Shown: positions 16,627 to 24,573 of the stretch, in pieces
Numbering within the stretch: the stretch's first letter is position 1
Layout: each line of letters begins with the position of its first letter
NCBI RefSeq assembly: GCF_001662875.1
Contig: NZ_JPVZ01000003.1
Location: forward strand, 124,001-188,000
From: Thalassospira tepidiphila MCCC 1A03514
GTDB lineage: Bacteria; Pseudomonadota; Alphaproteobacteria; Rhodospirillales; Thalassospiraceae
Direction of reading: 5' to 3'
DNA length: 64,000 bases
Notes under the pieces: model-generated
The model's input: only the letters and a program-made list of their open reading frames with translations
The model's database searches: none
What the model was told of the DNA's origin: nothing
Program-made: the position numbers and the translations under genes

Positions 16627-17166
16627 TTACGCTGAAAGGCTTTTAAGCCAGTCGCGTTTTTGCTCCAGGCGTTTGACTTCCATTTCGAGCCAGCTGGTGA
16701 AGTTTTCGGCCTCGTTTGCGTGTTCATCTCGCAGGGCCAGCACGCGTTCGAGATCAAGTTCGCAGACGTCTTGCAGGATTTCGATCTGTTCGGTGCGGAT
16801 GTCATGATCAAGCAGATGCAAGAACCGCATCTTGAGCGCCATGATCAGGCGTGAAAGCTCGCCCGATGTATCGCGCACATTGCCCTGCATCAGTTCGATG
16901 AACTTCTTGTGCCCGGCATCGGTCAGGCTCAGTTGCGCATCAGACAACCCGCCGCTTGAGGTATCTTCCTTGACCAGCCCTTCAAGCTTGAGCAGCTGAA
17001 GCGAACTTCCCATCATATCCAGGGACGGCCCCATGATGTGCGACATGAAATGGCGCACCTCGTTGGCCAGATCGCCATAGCTGATCGGCTTTTCGGAAAG
17101 GGCAAGGGTGCCAAGTGCGCACAGGCGGAGACATTCTTTGGGGAGCAAGGTTTTATCCGAATACAT
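16627..17166 (-). CDS. PadR-like winged-helix regulator
   Basis: This 179-residue protein has an N-terminal winged helix (LRLCALGTLALSEKPISYGDLANEV, then SLQLLKLEGLVKE and a wing ending LSLTDAGHKKF) and a long helical C-terminal half (LDLERVLALRDEHANEAENF, EVKRLEQKRDWL). This is the layout of PadR regulators with a coiled-coil dimer domain. Ligand and targets are unknown. The ATG at 17166 has an AGGGACCGCCC ribosome site; the longer frame reaching 17265 extends through a basic, promoter-like stretch. It precedes the GNAT gene on the same strand, and hemA lies upstream beyond a terminator. PadR membership is from domain layout and is moderately sure. Confidence 0.7.
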   Translation of the reverse strand: MYSDKTLLPKECLRLCALGTLALSEKPISYGDLANEVRHFMSHIMGPSLDMMGSSLQLLKLEGLVKEDTSSGGLSDAQLSLTDAGHKKFIELMQGNVRDTSGELSRLIMALKMRFLHLLDHDIRTEQIEILQDVCELDLERVLALRDEHANEAENFTSWLEMEVKRLEQKRDWLKSLSA

Positions 17167-17344
17167 GGGCGGTCCCTGTTTGATGACAGGTCCGACATTA
17201 ACGCGAACAGTTCTTAATTGCAAAGTATTATCTTTACCGACGCGAAACCGGCAAGACAGCCTCAATATAGGACGCCGCCCGGTGAAAGCAAATGGCCGAA
17301 CATCATTGATCCCGGCTGCAGGCCTTTACATGGGGCGGATCATC

Positions 17345-17378
17345 AAAAAGGCCGGGGCAATTGCCACCGGCCTTTTTT
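17345..17378 (-). terminator. Terminator after hemA
   Basis: AAAAAGGCCGG pairs with CCGGCCTTTTTT, with an inner GGCAATTGCC dyad in the loop. It lies 23 bases past the hemA stop and separates it from the PadR-like gene. Confidence 0.85.
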
Positions 17379-17400
17379 GATTTTCTGATTGCCAAGCGCG

Positions 17401-18618
17401 TTAGGCGACCTTGGAAATGCCCAGTTTGCTCCAGACCGACAGGAGCGAGTCGATCAGATGATCGACCAATTCGTCATTATGCAGCGGGCCCGGCGTAAAG
17501 CGCAGGCGTTCGGTGCCGCGCGGGACGGTCGGATAGTTGATCGGCTGGACATAGATGTCATGTTCGAACAGCAGACGGTCGCTGGCTTCCTTGCACATGG
17601 AAGGATCGCCCACCATCAGGGGAACGATATGGCTTGGCGCGTCCATGACCGGAAGGTCGACTGCGCGCATGCGTGCACGCAGGGTATCGGCGCGTTCCTT
17701 TTGGGCAAGGCGTTCGACATTGCTTTCTTTCAGGTGGCGCACGGCTGCCAGCGCACCCGCCGCAATGCTTGGCGGATGGGAACTGGTAAAGATAAAGCCA
17801 TTGCCGAAGCTGCGCACGAAATCGACGATTTCAGGTTTGGCCGCGATATAGCCACCAATCACGCCAAAGGCCTTGGCAAGCGTGCCCTGGATGATGTCGA
17901 CGCGGTGCATGACGCCATCACGTTCGGCAACGCCACCGCCGCGCGGGCCATACATGCCAACCGCATGAACCTCGTCCAGATAGGAAAGCGCGTTGTATTT
18001 TTCGCAAAGATCAAGGATCTGACTGATCGGCGCGATATCGCCATCCATCGAATAGACAGACTCGAACGCGACGATCTTGGCGCGCTGCGGCCCGAGATCC
18101 TTGAGGATTTCCTCCAGATGGGCGACGTCGTTATGTTTCCAGATGCGGCGCTCTGCCTTGGAGTGGCGCATGCCTTCGATCATGGAATTGTGGTTTTCGG
18201 AGTCGGAAATGATCACGCAATCCGGGAGCTTCGATCCCAGCGTTGACAGCGTGGTCCAGTTCGCGACATAGCCCGAGGTCATCAGAAGGGCAGCTTCCTT
18301 GCCATGCAGATCGGCGAGCTCCCGCTCAAGCGCGACATGCAGATGGTTGGACCCGGAAATATTGCGCGTGCCACCCGCACCGCCACCCTGACCGGTAATG
18401 GCGTTCTGCATGGCTTCAAGCACCTTGGGGTGCTGGCCCATGCCAAGATAATCGTTCGAGCACCATACGGTGATTTCACGCGGGGCTTCGCCGTTATCGG
18501 GGTGATAAAGCGCCTTGGGGAATTTTCCGACAATACGTTCGAGATTGGCGAATACACGATAGCGGCCCTCAGCCTTGAGGCCGGACAGCGCATCTTTGAA
18601 GAAGGTGTTGTAATTCAT
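17401..18618 (-). CDS. hemA: 5-aminolevulinate synthase
   Basis: This PLP enzyme condenses glycine and succinyl-CoA to 5-aminolevulinate, the first committed step of the alphaproteobacterial (C4) tetrapyrrole route. The 405-residue length and motifs are standard: [20 protein letters not shown] start, the glycine-rich [12 protein letters not shown] block, the [10 protein letters not shown] segment holding the PLP-binding Asp, the GTLAKAFG block with the PLP Lys, and the C-terminal [16 protein letters not shown]. The ATG at 18618 fits the family N-terminus; the frame to 18723 is not conserved-looking. A perfect FNR-type box lies 166 bases upstream of the start, suggesting oxygen control as in Rhodobacter. 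It is monocistronic with its own terminator. Confidence 0.97.
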   Translation of the reverse strand: MNYNTFFKDALSGLKAEGRYRVFANLERIVGKFPKALYHPDNGEAPREITVWCSNDYLGMGQHPKVLEAMQNAITGQGGGAGGTRNISGSNHLHVALERELADLHGKEAALLMTSGYVANWTTLSTLGSKLPDCVIISDSENHNSMIEGMRHSKAERRIWKHNDVAHLEEILKDLGPQRAKIVAFESVYSMDGDIAPISQILDLCEKYNALSYLDEVHAVGMYGPRGGGVAERDGVMHRVDIIQGTLAKAFGVIGGYIAAKPEIVDFVRSFGNGFIFTSSHPPSIAAGALAAVRHLKESNVERLAQKERADTLRARMRAVDLPVMDAPSHIVPLMVGDPSMCKEASDRLLFEHDIYVQPINYPTVPRGTERLRFTPGPLHNDELVDHLIDSLLSVWSKLGISKVA

Positions 18619-18783
18619 ACTTGTTTCTTTCGCCTGTCTCTTTGCAGTGTCACGGACTTTGTATCTGGTCGTGGCATCACAAAGCTCTGGTCTCGTCCAG
18701 ATCAGCGACCTGATTCTGGACATATCCTCCGGTTCGACCGGGTCTTTATGGTTCCCTTATCAACCATGACGGCGGATACGGCA

Positions 18784-18797
18784 TTGACCCTTGTCAA
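18784..18797 (-). promoter_or_regulatory. FNR-type box upstream of hemA
   Basis: TTGAC-CCTT-GTCAA is a perfect dyad that fits the FnrL consensus TTGAY-N4-RTCAA. It lies 166 bases upstream of the hemA start. The same type of site occurs before hemN at 40385. Confidence 0.75.
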
Positions 18798-18835
18798 AAA
18801 TTAAAGCGATTCCAGTCTTGTTTGGAACCATCAGA

Positions 18836-18979
18836 TCAGAGAAGGCGATCCATCTTTCTTGTGTCGATCTCTTTTCGGAGCATGCTCCGTTTTGTCTTAA
18901 GACCCAATTTGGCCTCGTTGGCGTCATTTGGCAAGGATTCGAACAGCTTTTGCACCACAATTAAATCGTTTTCATCCAT
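18836..18979 (-). CDS. Possible small protein (47 residues) upstream of hemA
   Basis: A short frame opens MDENDLIVVQKLFESLPNDANE and continues with a basic helix rich in Lys and Arg (KLGLKTKRSMLRKEIDTRKMDRLL). The split between an acidic first half and basic second half looks protein-like and unlike the random frames around it. There is no good ribosome site (TTTTTCCG precedes the ATG), which lowers confidence. It is read toward hemA and ends 38 bases before the FNR box. It could be a regulatory peptide, a small regulator-like protein or chance. Confidence 0.35.
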   Translation of the reverse strand: MDENDLIVVQKLFESLPNDANEAKLGLKTKRSMLRKEIDTRKMDRLL

Positions 18980-19171
18980 CGGAAAAATCAATCATGACAG
19001 AAATTACATATGATTTTCAATATGTATTAATGTTGATGATCAGATAAATTTGCCAGTAATTTTTGAATTTGGTGACAGAGCTAAAAGCGGATTGCTTGAT
19101 TTTTCCTTGTCTGGACAAGGGATTAGTCCGTGTGCGGTTGCCTGTCTGCAAGCTTGCAATCGGCAAAGCCA

Positions 19172-19207
19172 ATAAAAAACCGACCGAAAGTTCCGGCCGG
19201 TTTTTGG
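19172..19207 (-). terminator. Terminator after second universal stress gene
   Basis: On the minus strand AAAAACCGGCCG pairs with CGGTCGGTTTTT (one G-T pair) around AACTTT or similar and continues into TTTTTT. It starts 20 bases past the stop. Confidence 0.85.
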
Positions 19208-19226
19208 GAATGCGAAATGTAGTTGC

Positions 19227-20069
19227 CTAGTGTGACATCAGGACCGGAACGGTCATGTGACGCAGAAGGTGCTGGGTGACGCCACCAAGCATCAGTTCAC
19301 GCAGGCGCGGACGGCCATAGGCGCCGCACACCATCAGATCGATGCTTTCATCGGCTGCGCGCGACAAAATAAGGTCGCCAACACTGATGCCAGAAGCGTT
19401 CATGCTTTCTTTCTTGGCATTCACGCCATGGCATTTCAGGCGTTCGCCAATATCGACACCCGGAACCGGCATGGTGTCGCGGGCACCCTTGTTCGGGTCG
19501 GCACAGAGAACCAGAACGGATTTTGCGGCCTCGAGGAACGGCATGCTGTCATTCATCGCACGTACGGCCTCGCGATAGGGCTTCCAGGCGACCATGACGC
19601 GATCACCAATGGTATCAAACTTGCCGACATAGGGCACAAGCAGAACCGGCGCACCGGCGGTCAGGATGACTTTGTCCGGCATTTCCGAGACAGAGCAGGG
19701 ATCGGAACTTTCCGGGTCGTGCTGGCCCAGAACCGTCAGATCATGATGGCGGGCATACATTGCGGTGGTATCGGCAATTTCGGACGCCGGGCAGGAGGTT
19801 TCCTGCCAGCTGAAAGCAACACCGGCCGCATTGCAGGTTTCTTCGAACTGGGTGCGCGCCGCCTTTGCCGTTTCCGCCATCGCAGATCGCTGCTGATTGA
19901 TAATTTCTTCGGTGATCTGGACTTCCATGAAGCGCGGAATTTCAGGATAGGGCAGCAGGAAAAGACCGGTAAGGTGCGCGTCCTGCGCCTTGGCAACTTT
20001 CAACGCAACAGAAAGGCGTTCCTTGCAGGCAGCTGAGGTGTCGATATGAACAAGAATATCCCGATACAT
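19227..20069 (-). CDS. Tandem-domain universal stress protein
   Basis: This 280-residue protein has two UspA domains, the first starting MYRDILVHIDTS and the second near residue 160 with DRVMVAWKPYREAVRAM. The C-terminal GAYGRPRLRELMLGGVTQHLL matches the nucleotide-binding loop of the paralogue at 13055-13912, and the ending MTVPVLMSH is typical. Its first domain holds several Cys (ACKERL, ETCNAAG, TSCPAS), absent from the paralogue. The ATG at 20069 has a GGAGATCGGATC site; the longer frame to 20120 lacks one. It is a single-gene unit with its own terminator, 157 bases downstream of the lipoprotein gene. Confidence 0.92.
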   Translation of the reverse strand: MYRDILVHIDTSAACKERLSVALKVAKAQDAHLTGLFLLPYPEIPRFMEVQITEEIINQQRSAMAETAKAARTQFEETCNAAGVAFSWQETSCPASEIADTTAMYARHHDLTVLGQHDPESSDPCSVSEMPDKVILTAGAPVLLVPYVGKFDTIGDRVMVAWKPYREAVRAMNDSMPFLEAAKSVLVLCADPNKGARDTMPVPGVDIGERLKCHGVNAKKESMNASGISVGDLILSRAADESIDLMVCGAYGRPRLRELMLGGVTQHLLRHMTVPVLMSH

Positions 20070-20226
20070 GATCCGATCTCCATTCGGTAGGTGGCGTGGG
20101 GCTGACCCGAAATCTGTCAAATTGCCCTTGGCCTTAATGTCTGTGGCTACCCTATCGTCGTCTCGGGATGGTTTCTTTGCTCTATCTCAAATTAAATTAT
20201 TCCAAGTTGTAATTTCGGGCCAAGAA

Positions 20227-20823
20227 TCACCCGTCCGCACCCGGTTCGGTCATCGGGATTGTTTTTTCCATGGTCGGAATGTCGCCGCCAGCCGGAGCAC
20301 CTGTGGTGGCAGGGGGGGTGACGGGGGCAGGTGACATCGGTGCGCTGTCGTTCATCGCGGGCATCGCCGGATCATCGGTCGGAACACTGTTTGGCATCTG
20401 CATTGTGTCGCCTGACATCATTGACAGGGTTTTGTGCAATTGCTGTGACAGGGTGCTCCAATTGGTTTGAAGCGTTGTGCAGGCCGCGGCATCGCCGGAT
20501 TGAACGCAGCGCTGCGCCATTCGATCAAGAATGCCCAGCGCAATACGGGCTTCGTCGATCTGCTTTTGGCGCATTTCATCCATCGCCTTGCGATTGGGAT
20601 CGTCCATCATGATGAGATTGTCATTTTCCCCCGCAGACGTAGATCCCGTCATGGTGGACGGTGATGCCAGGCGGGTATTCTGGGCCGGTGCACCCCACGG
20701 GGTAACAATGGTGCCGGAACTGTTGGACATCGTGACCGGTTCTTCGACCGGGGCCATGCACCCCGACAGGGCAAGGCCCAGTCCGATTGCGGGCAGGCAT
20801 TTGGCAATCTTGCGCATCGACAT
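20227..20823 (-). CDS. Predicted lipoprotein, Pro/Met-rich C-terminus
   Basis: A signal peptide with lipobox LALSGC at residues 17-22 marks this 198-residue protein as a lipoprotein. The middle contains a helical segment (KAMDEMRQKQIDEARIALGILDRMAQR) with a Cys pair (RCVQSGDAAACTTL) that could form a disulfide. The C-terminal 60 residues are low-complexity, rich in Pro, Met, Ala and Thr. The start has GGAGGAACAACG upstream, a strong ribosome site. It stands between the LysR gene and the universal stress gene on the same strand, with no obvious partner. I do not recognise a functional family. Confidence 0.8.
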   Translation of the reverse strand: MSMRKIAKCLPAIGLGLALSGCMAPVEEPVTMSNSSGTIVTPWGAPAQNTRLASPSTMTGSTSAGENDNLIMMDDPNRKAMDEMRQKQIDEARIALGILDRMAQRCVQSGDAAACTTLQTNWSTLSQQLHKTLSMMSGDTMQMPNSVPTDDPAMPAMNDSAPMSPAPVTPPATTGAPAGGDIPTMEKTIPMTEPGADG

Positions 20824-21021
20824 GCGTTGTTCCTCCGACCGGTGGCGGGCGCGCCTTGGTCACGTCAGTTTGTTGTCCCGAACTCTGCCACAGTCGCTGC
20901 TATGACTTTGCTTTTGCTTGCGAACATATTGAACGTCGTTACGGAGTCTGTCCAGTCCGGGCAAGTGCGTGGCCAAGGAATGCAATCAGACGATAATATG
21001 GAGCTTCCGTCACGTTCACAG

Positions 21022-21891
21022 TTATTTGCCCGGTGAAAGCCGCGGATCGTCCTTTAATGATTTGCGGATCCATCGCATGGTTTCGCGGATGCGCGATATG
21101 TTGCGCAGATCAGGGTGGGTTAAAACCCAAAGCTTGTTTGCGGGTATTTCCGGCAAAGGCGCAAGCAACCGCAAACCCGGAAGGGCAAGATCGGATGGCA
21201 AACAGGCCAGACCGCATCCGGCGCGCACCAGATGTGCCATTGCGATCAGATCATCGGTTTGCTGTTTATGCGGCGTGCGGCGGTTCGCATCGAGCCATTT
21301 ATAGGGTGCGTAACTTGCCAGCGTTCCGGATGCGCCGATGAAGGGCTCCGCCAGCAGGTCATCAAGCATTGCCGGTTGATATCGGTCTGCGGCACCATAG
21401 ATGCCCCATTCCAGTGTGCGGATTTCCTTGCCAACAAGATGTTCGGGCGGGTTGGGCGCAACCCGCACGGCAATATCGGCATATCGCTGTGTCATATTGA
21501 ATTCGAGGTTGCTGGCAAGCAGTTCGATCTGAATGTCCGGCCATTGATCCTGAAACCAGGCGAGATGGTCTGGCAGAAAGAAATAGGAAAAACTGGTCGG
21601 TGCAGTGATGCGCACCAATCCGGCCGGTGTAGCATCAGCGCCCGAGATGGTGGTGTTGATAACATCAAAGCTGTTCATGATCTGACGGGCGGGGACAAGC
21701 ATTTCTGTCCCGGCATCGGTCAGGCTGTATTGGCCACGGATGCGATCAAAAAGCCGGGTGCCAGCCTGTTCTTCAAGCGCATGAATATGGCGAAACACCG
21801 TGGTGTTGCTAACCCGGATTTTCTGCGCGGCCAATTCAAGTGACCCTGTTTCCGCGATGGCGAGAAACGACTTGATATAGTTCCAGTCCAA
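21022..21891 (-). CDS. LysR-family regulator, divergent to VOC and GST genes
   Basis: This is a LysR regulator with a winged helix at residues 1-60 (LDWNYIKSFLAIAETGSLELAA, then SNTTVFRHIHALEE) and a C-terminal periplasmic-binding-like effector domain. The frame extends to a TTG at 21948, but a TTG at 21891 is six bases after GGAG and gives the standard LysR N-terminus, so it is chosen (289 residues). It is divergent from a VOC/glyoxalase gene, with a GST gene behind it; regulators in this position usually control the divergent genes. The 119-base spacer has a TTTGCAAT/ATTGCAAA inverted pair. The effector is unknown but may be an electrophile handled by VOC or GST enzymes. Confidence 0.9.
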   Translation of the reverse strand: MDWNYIKSFLAIAETGSLELAAQKIRVSNTTVFRHIHALEEQAGTRLFDRIRGQYSLTDAGTEMLVPARQIMNSFDVINTTISGADATPAGLVRITAPTSFSYFFLPDHLAWFQDQWPDIQIELLASNLEFNMTQRYADIAVRVAPNPPEHLVGKEIRTLEWGIYGAADRYQPAMLDDLLAEPFIGASGTLASYAPYKWLDANRRTPHKQQTDDLIAMAHLVRAGCGLACLPSDLALPGLRLLAPLPEIPANKLWVLTHPDLRNISRIRETMRWIRKSLKDDPRLSPGK

Positions 21892-21909
21892 TCGGTGCTC
21901 CGTTTCAAA

Positions 21910-21949
21910 TTTGCAATCAGATACTACAAAATTGCCTATGTATTGCAAA
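21910..21949. promoter_or_regulatory. Inverted pair in the LysR-VOC spacer
   Basis: TTTGCAAT at 21910-21917 and ATTGCAAA at 21942-21949 are exact inverted copies 24 bases apart, with a third partial copy (AAATTGCC) between them. It sits in the divergent promoter region and is a candidate LysR operator. Confidence 0.45.
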
Positions 21950-22010
21950 AGTGAAATTCCTTACGGTGACGGTATCAAGGAATTCACCTTCATATGTCAG
22001 GAAAGAAAAC

Positions 22011-22382
22011 ATGATCGGATACACATCACTCGGCACCAATGATCTATCGCGTTCGGGCGCGTTCTATGACGCATTGCTTGCCGATTTTGGGGCACAGCGC
22101 GTCTTTGAACAGCCGGACTTTATCGTCTGGAGTGCTGGCGAAAACAGCCCGGCATTTTCGGTGCATGTTCCGTTTGACGGGAATGCGGCAACGGTTGGAA
22201 ATGGCACGATGATCGCCCTTTCAGCCGCGTCACGTGATCAGGTCGATGTGCTTTATAAAAAGGCGATCTCGCTTGGTGCAACGTCGGAAGGTGAGCCGGG
22301 ACAGCGCCATGAAAACGGGTTTTACGCCGCCTACTTCCGCGATCCCGATGGTAACAAACTCAACATCCATCATATGGGCTAA
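22011..22382 (+). CDS. VOC-family (glyoxalase-like) protein
   Basis: This 123-residue single-domain member of the vicinal oxygen chelate family starts MIGYTSLGTNDLSRSGAFYDALL and ends with YAAYFRDPDGNKLNIHHMG, the usual beta-alpha-beta-beta-beta signature. Members bind a divalent metal with His and Glu and act in glyoxalase, dioxygenase or resistance roles; the specific one here cannot be told. The start has AGGAAAG eight bases upstream. It is divergent from the LysR gene, and the GST gene follows 39 bases later, so a VOC-GST operon under LysR control is likely. Together they fit detoxification of a reactive carbonyl or electrophile. Confidence 0.88.
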   Translation: MIGYTSLGTNDLSRSGAFYDALLADFGAQRVFEQPDFIVWSAGENSPAFSVHVPFDGNAATVGNGTMIALSAASRDQVDVLYKKAISLGATSEGEPGQRHENGFYAAYFRDPDGNKLNIHHMG

Positions 22383-22421
22383 GGCGATGATTGGTTGTGA
22401 TGCGGCGCGGGAGTGGAGCTG

Positions 22422-23135
22422 ATGTCATCATATCATTTGATCGGTCACCGACTTTGCCCCTATGTCCAGCGTGTGGCGATGGTTCTGGCGCAAAATGGCA
22501 TTGCCCATAAACGCACAGACATCGCCCTTGATGCCAAACCCGACTGGTTTCTGGCACTTAGCCCGACCGGAAACGTTCCCGTTCTGGTGGTTGATGATGA
22601 GCGGACCTTGTTTGAGGCCGCCGCCATCTGTCAGTACCTTGAGGCAATAACGGGTAAAAAACCGTGTGGGGCGGATGCCTATGATCTTGCCTTGGCGCAG
22701 GCGGTGATTGCGATTGGCGATAAGCTATTATCGCTTACCGCGGATCTGATTTATCGCGATCTGTCTGAAAGCAGCGTTGATGCGACGATGCATCAGATCC
22801 ACAAACAGATGTCGATTGTGTCGGATCTGATATCGCCACAGGCCTTGGACACGGACACAGACCTTTCGATGCTTGATATCGTTTTTGCGACGGTTTTTCG
22901 GCCTTTTGCCTTGATCGCGGTCGGGCTGAACCGGGATCTGTTTGCCGGCTTTCCCGGGTTGCGCGGCTGGGCTAGCGATTTGGCCAAGCACGAGACGGTC
23001 CGAAACGCAGTGCCCACCACCTATTATCAGGAACTGCACGAATTCATCGCGTGCAAGGACGGATATCTGGCAAACCGTTTACGCATGATACCGCAAGACA
23101 GCATCGTCCTTGCGACCGCCAAGTCTGTGATGTGA
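22422..23135 (+). CDS. Glutathione S-transferase family protein
   Basis: This 237-residue protein has a thioredoxin-like N-terminal domain with LCPYVQRVAMVL (Cys in the position of omega/beta-type GSTs), a SPTGNVPVLVVDD loop with the conserved cis-Pro and a FEAAAICQYLE segment for glutathione contact. An all-helical C-terminal domain follows. The Cys active site suggests thiol-transfer or reductive chemistry more than classic conjugation. The ATG at 22422 is preceded by GGAG at 22415-22418; the GTG at 22413 is less likely. It follows the VOC gene by 39 bases in a likely operon and ends at a terminator shared with pyrE. Confidence 0.9.
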   Translation: MSSYHLIGHRLCPYVQRVAMVLAQNGIAHKRTDIALDAKPDWFLALSPTGNVPVLVVDDERTLFEAAAICQYLEAITGKKPCGADAYDLALAQAVIAIGDKLLSLTADLIYRDLSESSVDATMHQIHKQMSIVSDLISPQALDTDTDLSMLDIVFATVFRPFALIAVGLNRDLFAGFPGLRGWASDLAKHETVRNAVPTTYYQELHEFIACKDGYLANRLRMIPQDSIVLATAKSVM

Positions 23136-23163
23136 TTGCGCTGTGAGCCGCCATAAAGGCAAT

Positions 23164-23206
23164 AAAAAACGCCCGCCGAAGTTATCGTGCGGGCGTTTTG
23201 TTTTTT
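23164..23206. terminator. Bidirectional terminator between GST gene and pyrE
   Basis: AAAACGCCCGC pairs with GCGGGCGTTTT over a 12-base loop, flanked by further A and T runs, between convergent genes. Confidence 0.88.
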
Positions 23207-23220
23207 AGGACTGTTGCAGC

Positions 23221-23910
23221 TTAGTCGTGCTTGCCGCCATTGGCCTTTGACCAGCCGATCGGGTCGTTCAGGAAGGAACGCACACCTTCGATGGCATCCT
23301 TGCTGAAATATTCGCCTTCTTCGGCAACGGCGAGGATATCGGCCCAGGTTGCAAGGTAATGCATTTCGATGTCGTCCTTGCGCAGTTCGTCAAGCGCACC
23401 TTCGAAGATGTCATAGAAGAAGACGACAAAGGCATGTTTGCACTCGGCACCGGCTTCGCGGATGGCGTTGACGAAGTTGACCTTTGATGCGCCGTCAGTT
23501 GCAAGGTCTTCGACCAGAAGAACCCGCTGGCCTTCATGGATGTCGCCTTCGATGCGGGCTTTGCGGCCAAAGCCCTTGGGCTTTTTGCGGACATACTGCA
23601 TCGGCAGGTCAAGCGCATCGGCGAGCCATGCGGAATAGGGGATACCAGCCGTTTCACCACCAGCAACCGCGTCAAAGGCCTCGTAGCCAGCTGCATCGGA
23701 TACCTGACGGGCGGCGAGTTCAATGACCTTGCGGCGTGCGCGCGGGAAGGAAATCAGTTTGCGGCAATCGATGTAAACCGGGCTGGCCCAGCCGGATGTC
23801 AGGATATAGGCCTCTTCCGGGCGGAAATTCACAGCCCCGATATCCAGCAAAATCTTGGCGACAGTTTTGGCAGCATAGGTGCAATGCGCGGTCGGTTTTT
23901 CAGTGGTCAT
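23221..23910 (-). CDS. pyrE: Orotate phosphoribosyltransferase
   Basis: PyrE joins orotate to PRPP to form OMP in pyrimidine synthesis. The 229-residue protein has the PRPP-binding loop VLLVEDLATDGAS near residue 125, the TSGWASPVYIDCRK substrate segment near residue 40, and YVRKKPKGFGRKARIEG with the catalytic loop. The longer N- and C-terminal parts match the alphaproteobacterial form of the enzyme. The ATG at 23910 follows a GGAGAAGG site; the longer frame is not supported. It is divergent from the XRE regulator gene, with the palindrome at 24087 in the spacer. It ends at a shared terminator. Confidence 0.95.
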   Translation of the reverse strand: MTTEKPTAHCTYAAKTVAKILLDIGAVNFRPEEAYILTSGWASPVYIDCRKLISFPRARRKVIELAARQVSDAAGYEAFDAVAGGETAGIPYSAWLADALDLPMQYVRKKPKGFGRKARIEGDIHEGQRVLLVEDLATDGASKVNFVNAIREAGAECKHAFVVFFYDIFEGALDELRKDDIEMHYLATWADILAVAEEGEYFSKDAIEGVRSFLNDPIGWSKANGGKHD

Positions 23911-24086
23911 GGCGGCTATACCTTCTCCGGATCGACTATTTGCGGACCTCTTAGCGCTTTTGGCCGAAAAGCGCAAAGAAAAGCCGCTGACCATTTGGTC
24001 AGGTTTCTTTGCGGTTTCTGTTGCCCGAGCAAGGGGTTTCAGGTGGGGTGCTGTCGTTGTCAGGATGATACATAATGCGCCAGTAG

Positions 24087-24103
24087 TGATATCTGAGATA
24101 TCA
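24087..24103. promoter_or_regulatory. Palindrome upstream of XRE regulator
   Basis: TGATATC-TGA-GATATCA is a perfect inverted repeat 70 bases before the XRE start, in the region divergent to pyrE. A dimeric XRE regulator often represses itself through such a site. Confidence 0.5.
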
Positions 24104-24172
24104 TAATTGAAGTTATATGGTGAATTTGTTACATCTGGAGTTTGATGATCTGCCTGTTGGAAGGGTGACTTG

Positions 24173-24445
24173 ATGATTACAGCCGGACAGATGCGGGCCG
24201 CGCGGGCCCTTTTGGGAATTGATCAGAAAATGCTGGCAGAAATGTCAGGCGTCTCGGTTCCGACCATTCAGCGCATGGAAGCCAGTCAGGGCAATGTACG
24301 AGGAGTCGTAGATACCCTTTCAAAGGTGGTTGAGGCGCTTGACCGTGCAGGTATCGAGCTTATTGGCGAACAGGCTCCGAGTATGGGGGCCGGTCGGGGT
24401 GTTCGGCTGAAGGAAGCCGAAACCCGACAATCGAGAAACGATTAG
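24173..24445 (+). CDS. XRE-family helix-turn-helix regulator
   Basis: This 90-residue protein is nearly all helix-turn-helix: MITAGQMRAARALLGIDQKML, then AEMSGVSVPTIQRMEASQG, then a dimer-type helix LSKVVEALDRAGIELIGEQ. Short regulators like this are found next to SulP permease genes in many alphaproteobacteria, and here a SulP gene follows by 128 bases. A perfect palindrome lies 70 bases upstream. The ATG at 24173 has GGAAGGGTGACTTG before it. Control of the SulP gene is likely but not shown. Confidence 0.88.
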   Translation: MITAGQMRAARALLGIDQKMLAEMSGVSVPTIQRMEASQGNVRGVVDTLSKVVEALDRAGIELIGEQAPSMGAGRGVRLKEAETRQSRND

Positions 24446-24573
24446 CGTGCAGTCAAAAATGCCGGATCGTGCAGTCGCCAAACTTGGTGACGGCTGATCG
24501 GTAAGGGCCTGTATCATCCCGGCCCCGCCGGGAACATGATGTGTGCAATCACCCAACGAGGGTGCCAAGCAAA

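Larger units (their letters stand above)
18619..19226. other. 608-base region upstream of hemA
   Basis: This stretch holds the hemA promoter region, the FNR-type box at 18784-18797, a possible 47-codon gene (18836-18979, minus) and the terminator of the universal stress gene near 19172-19207. The part from about 18980 to 19110 is AT-rich and promoter-like. No other gene is credible. Confidence 0.6.

Noticed and set aside
17389-18246. 285-codon antisense frame over hemA
   Set aside because: hemA is certain, so this is its shadow.
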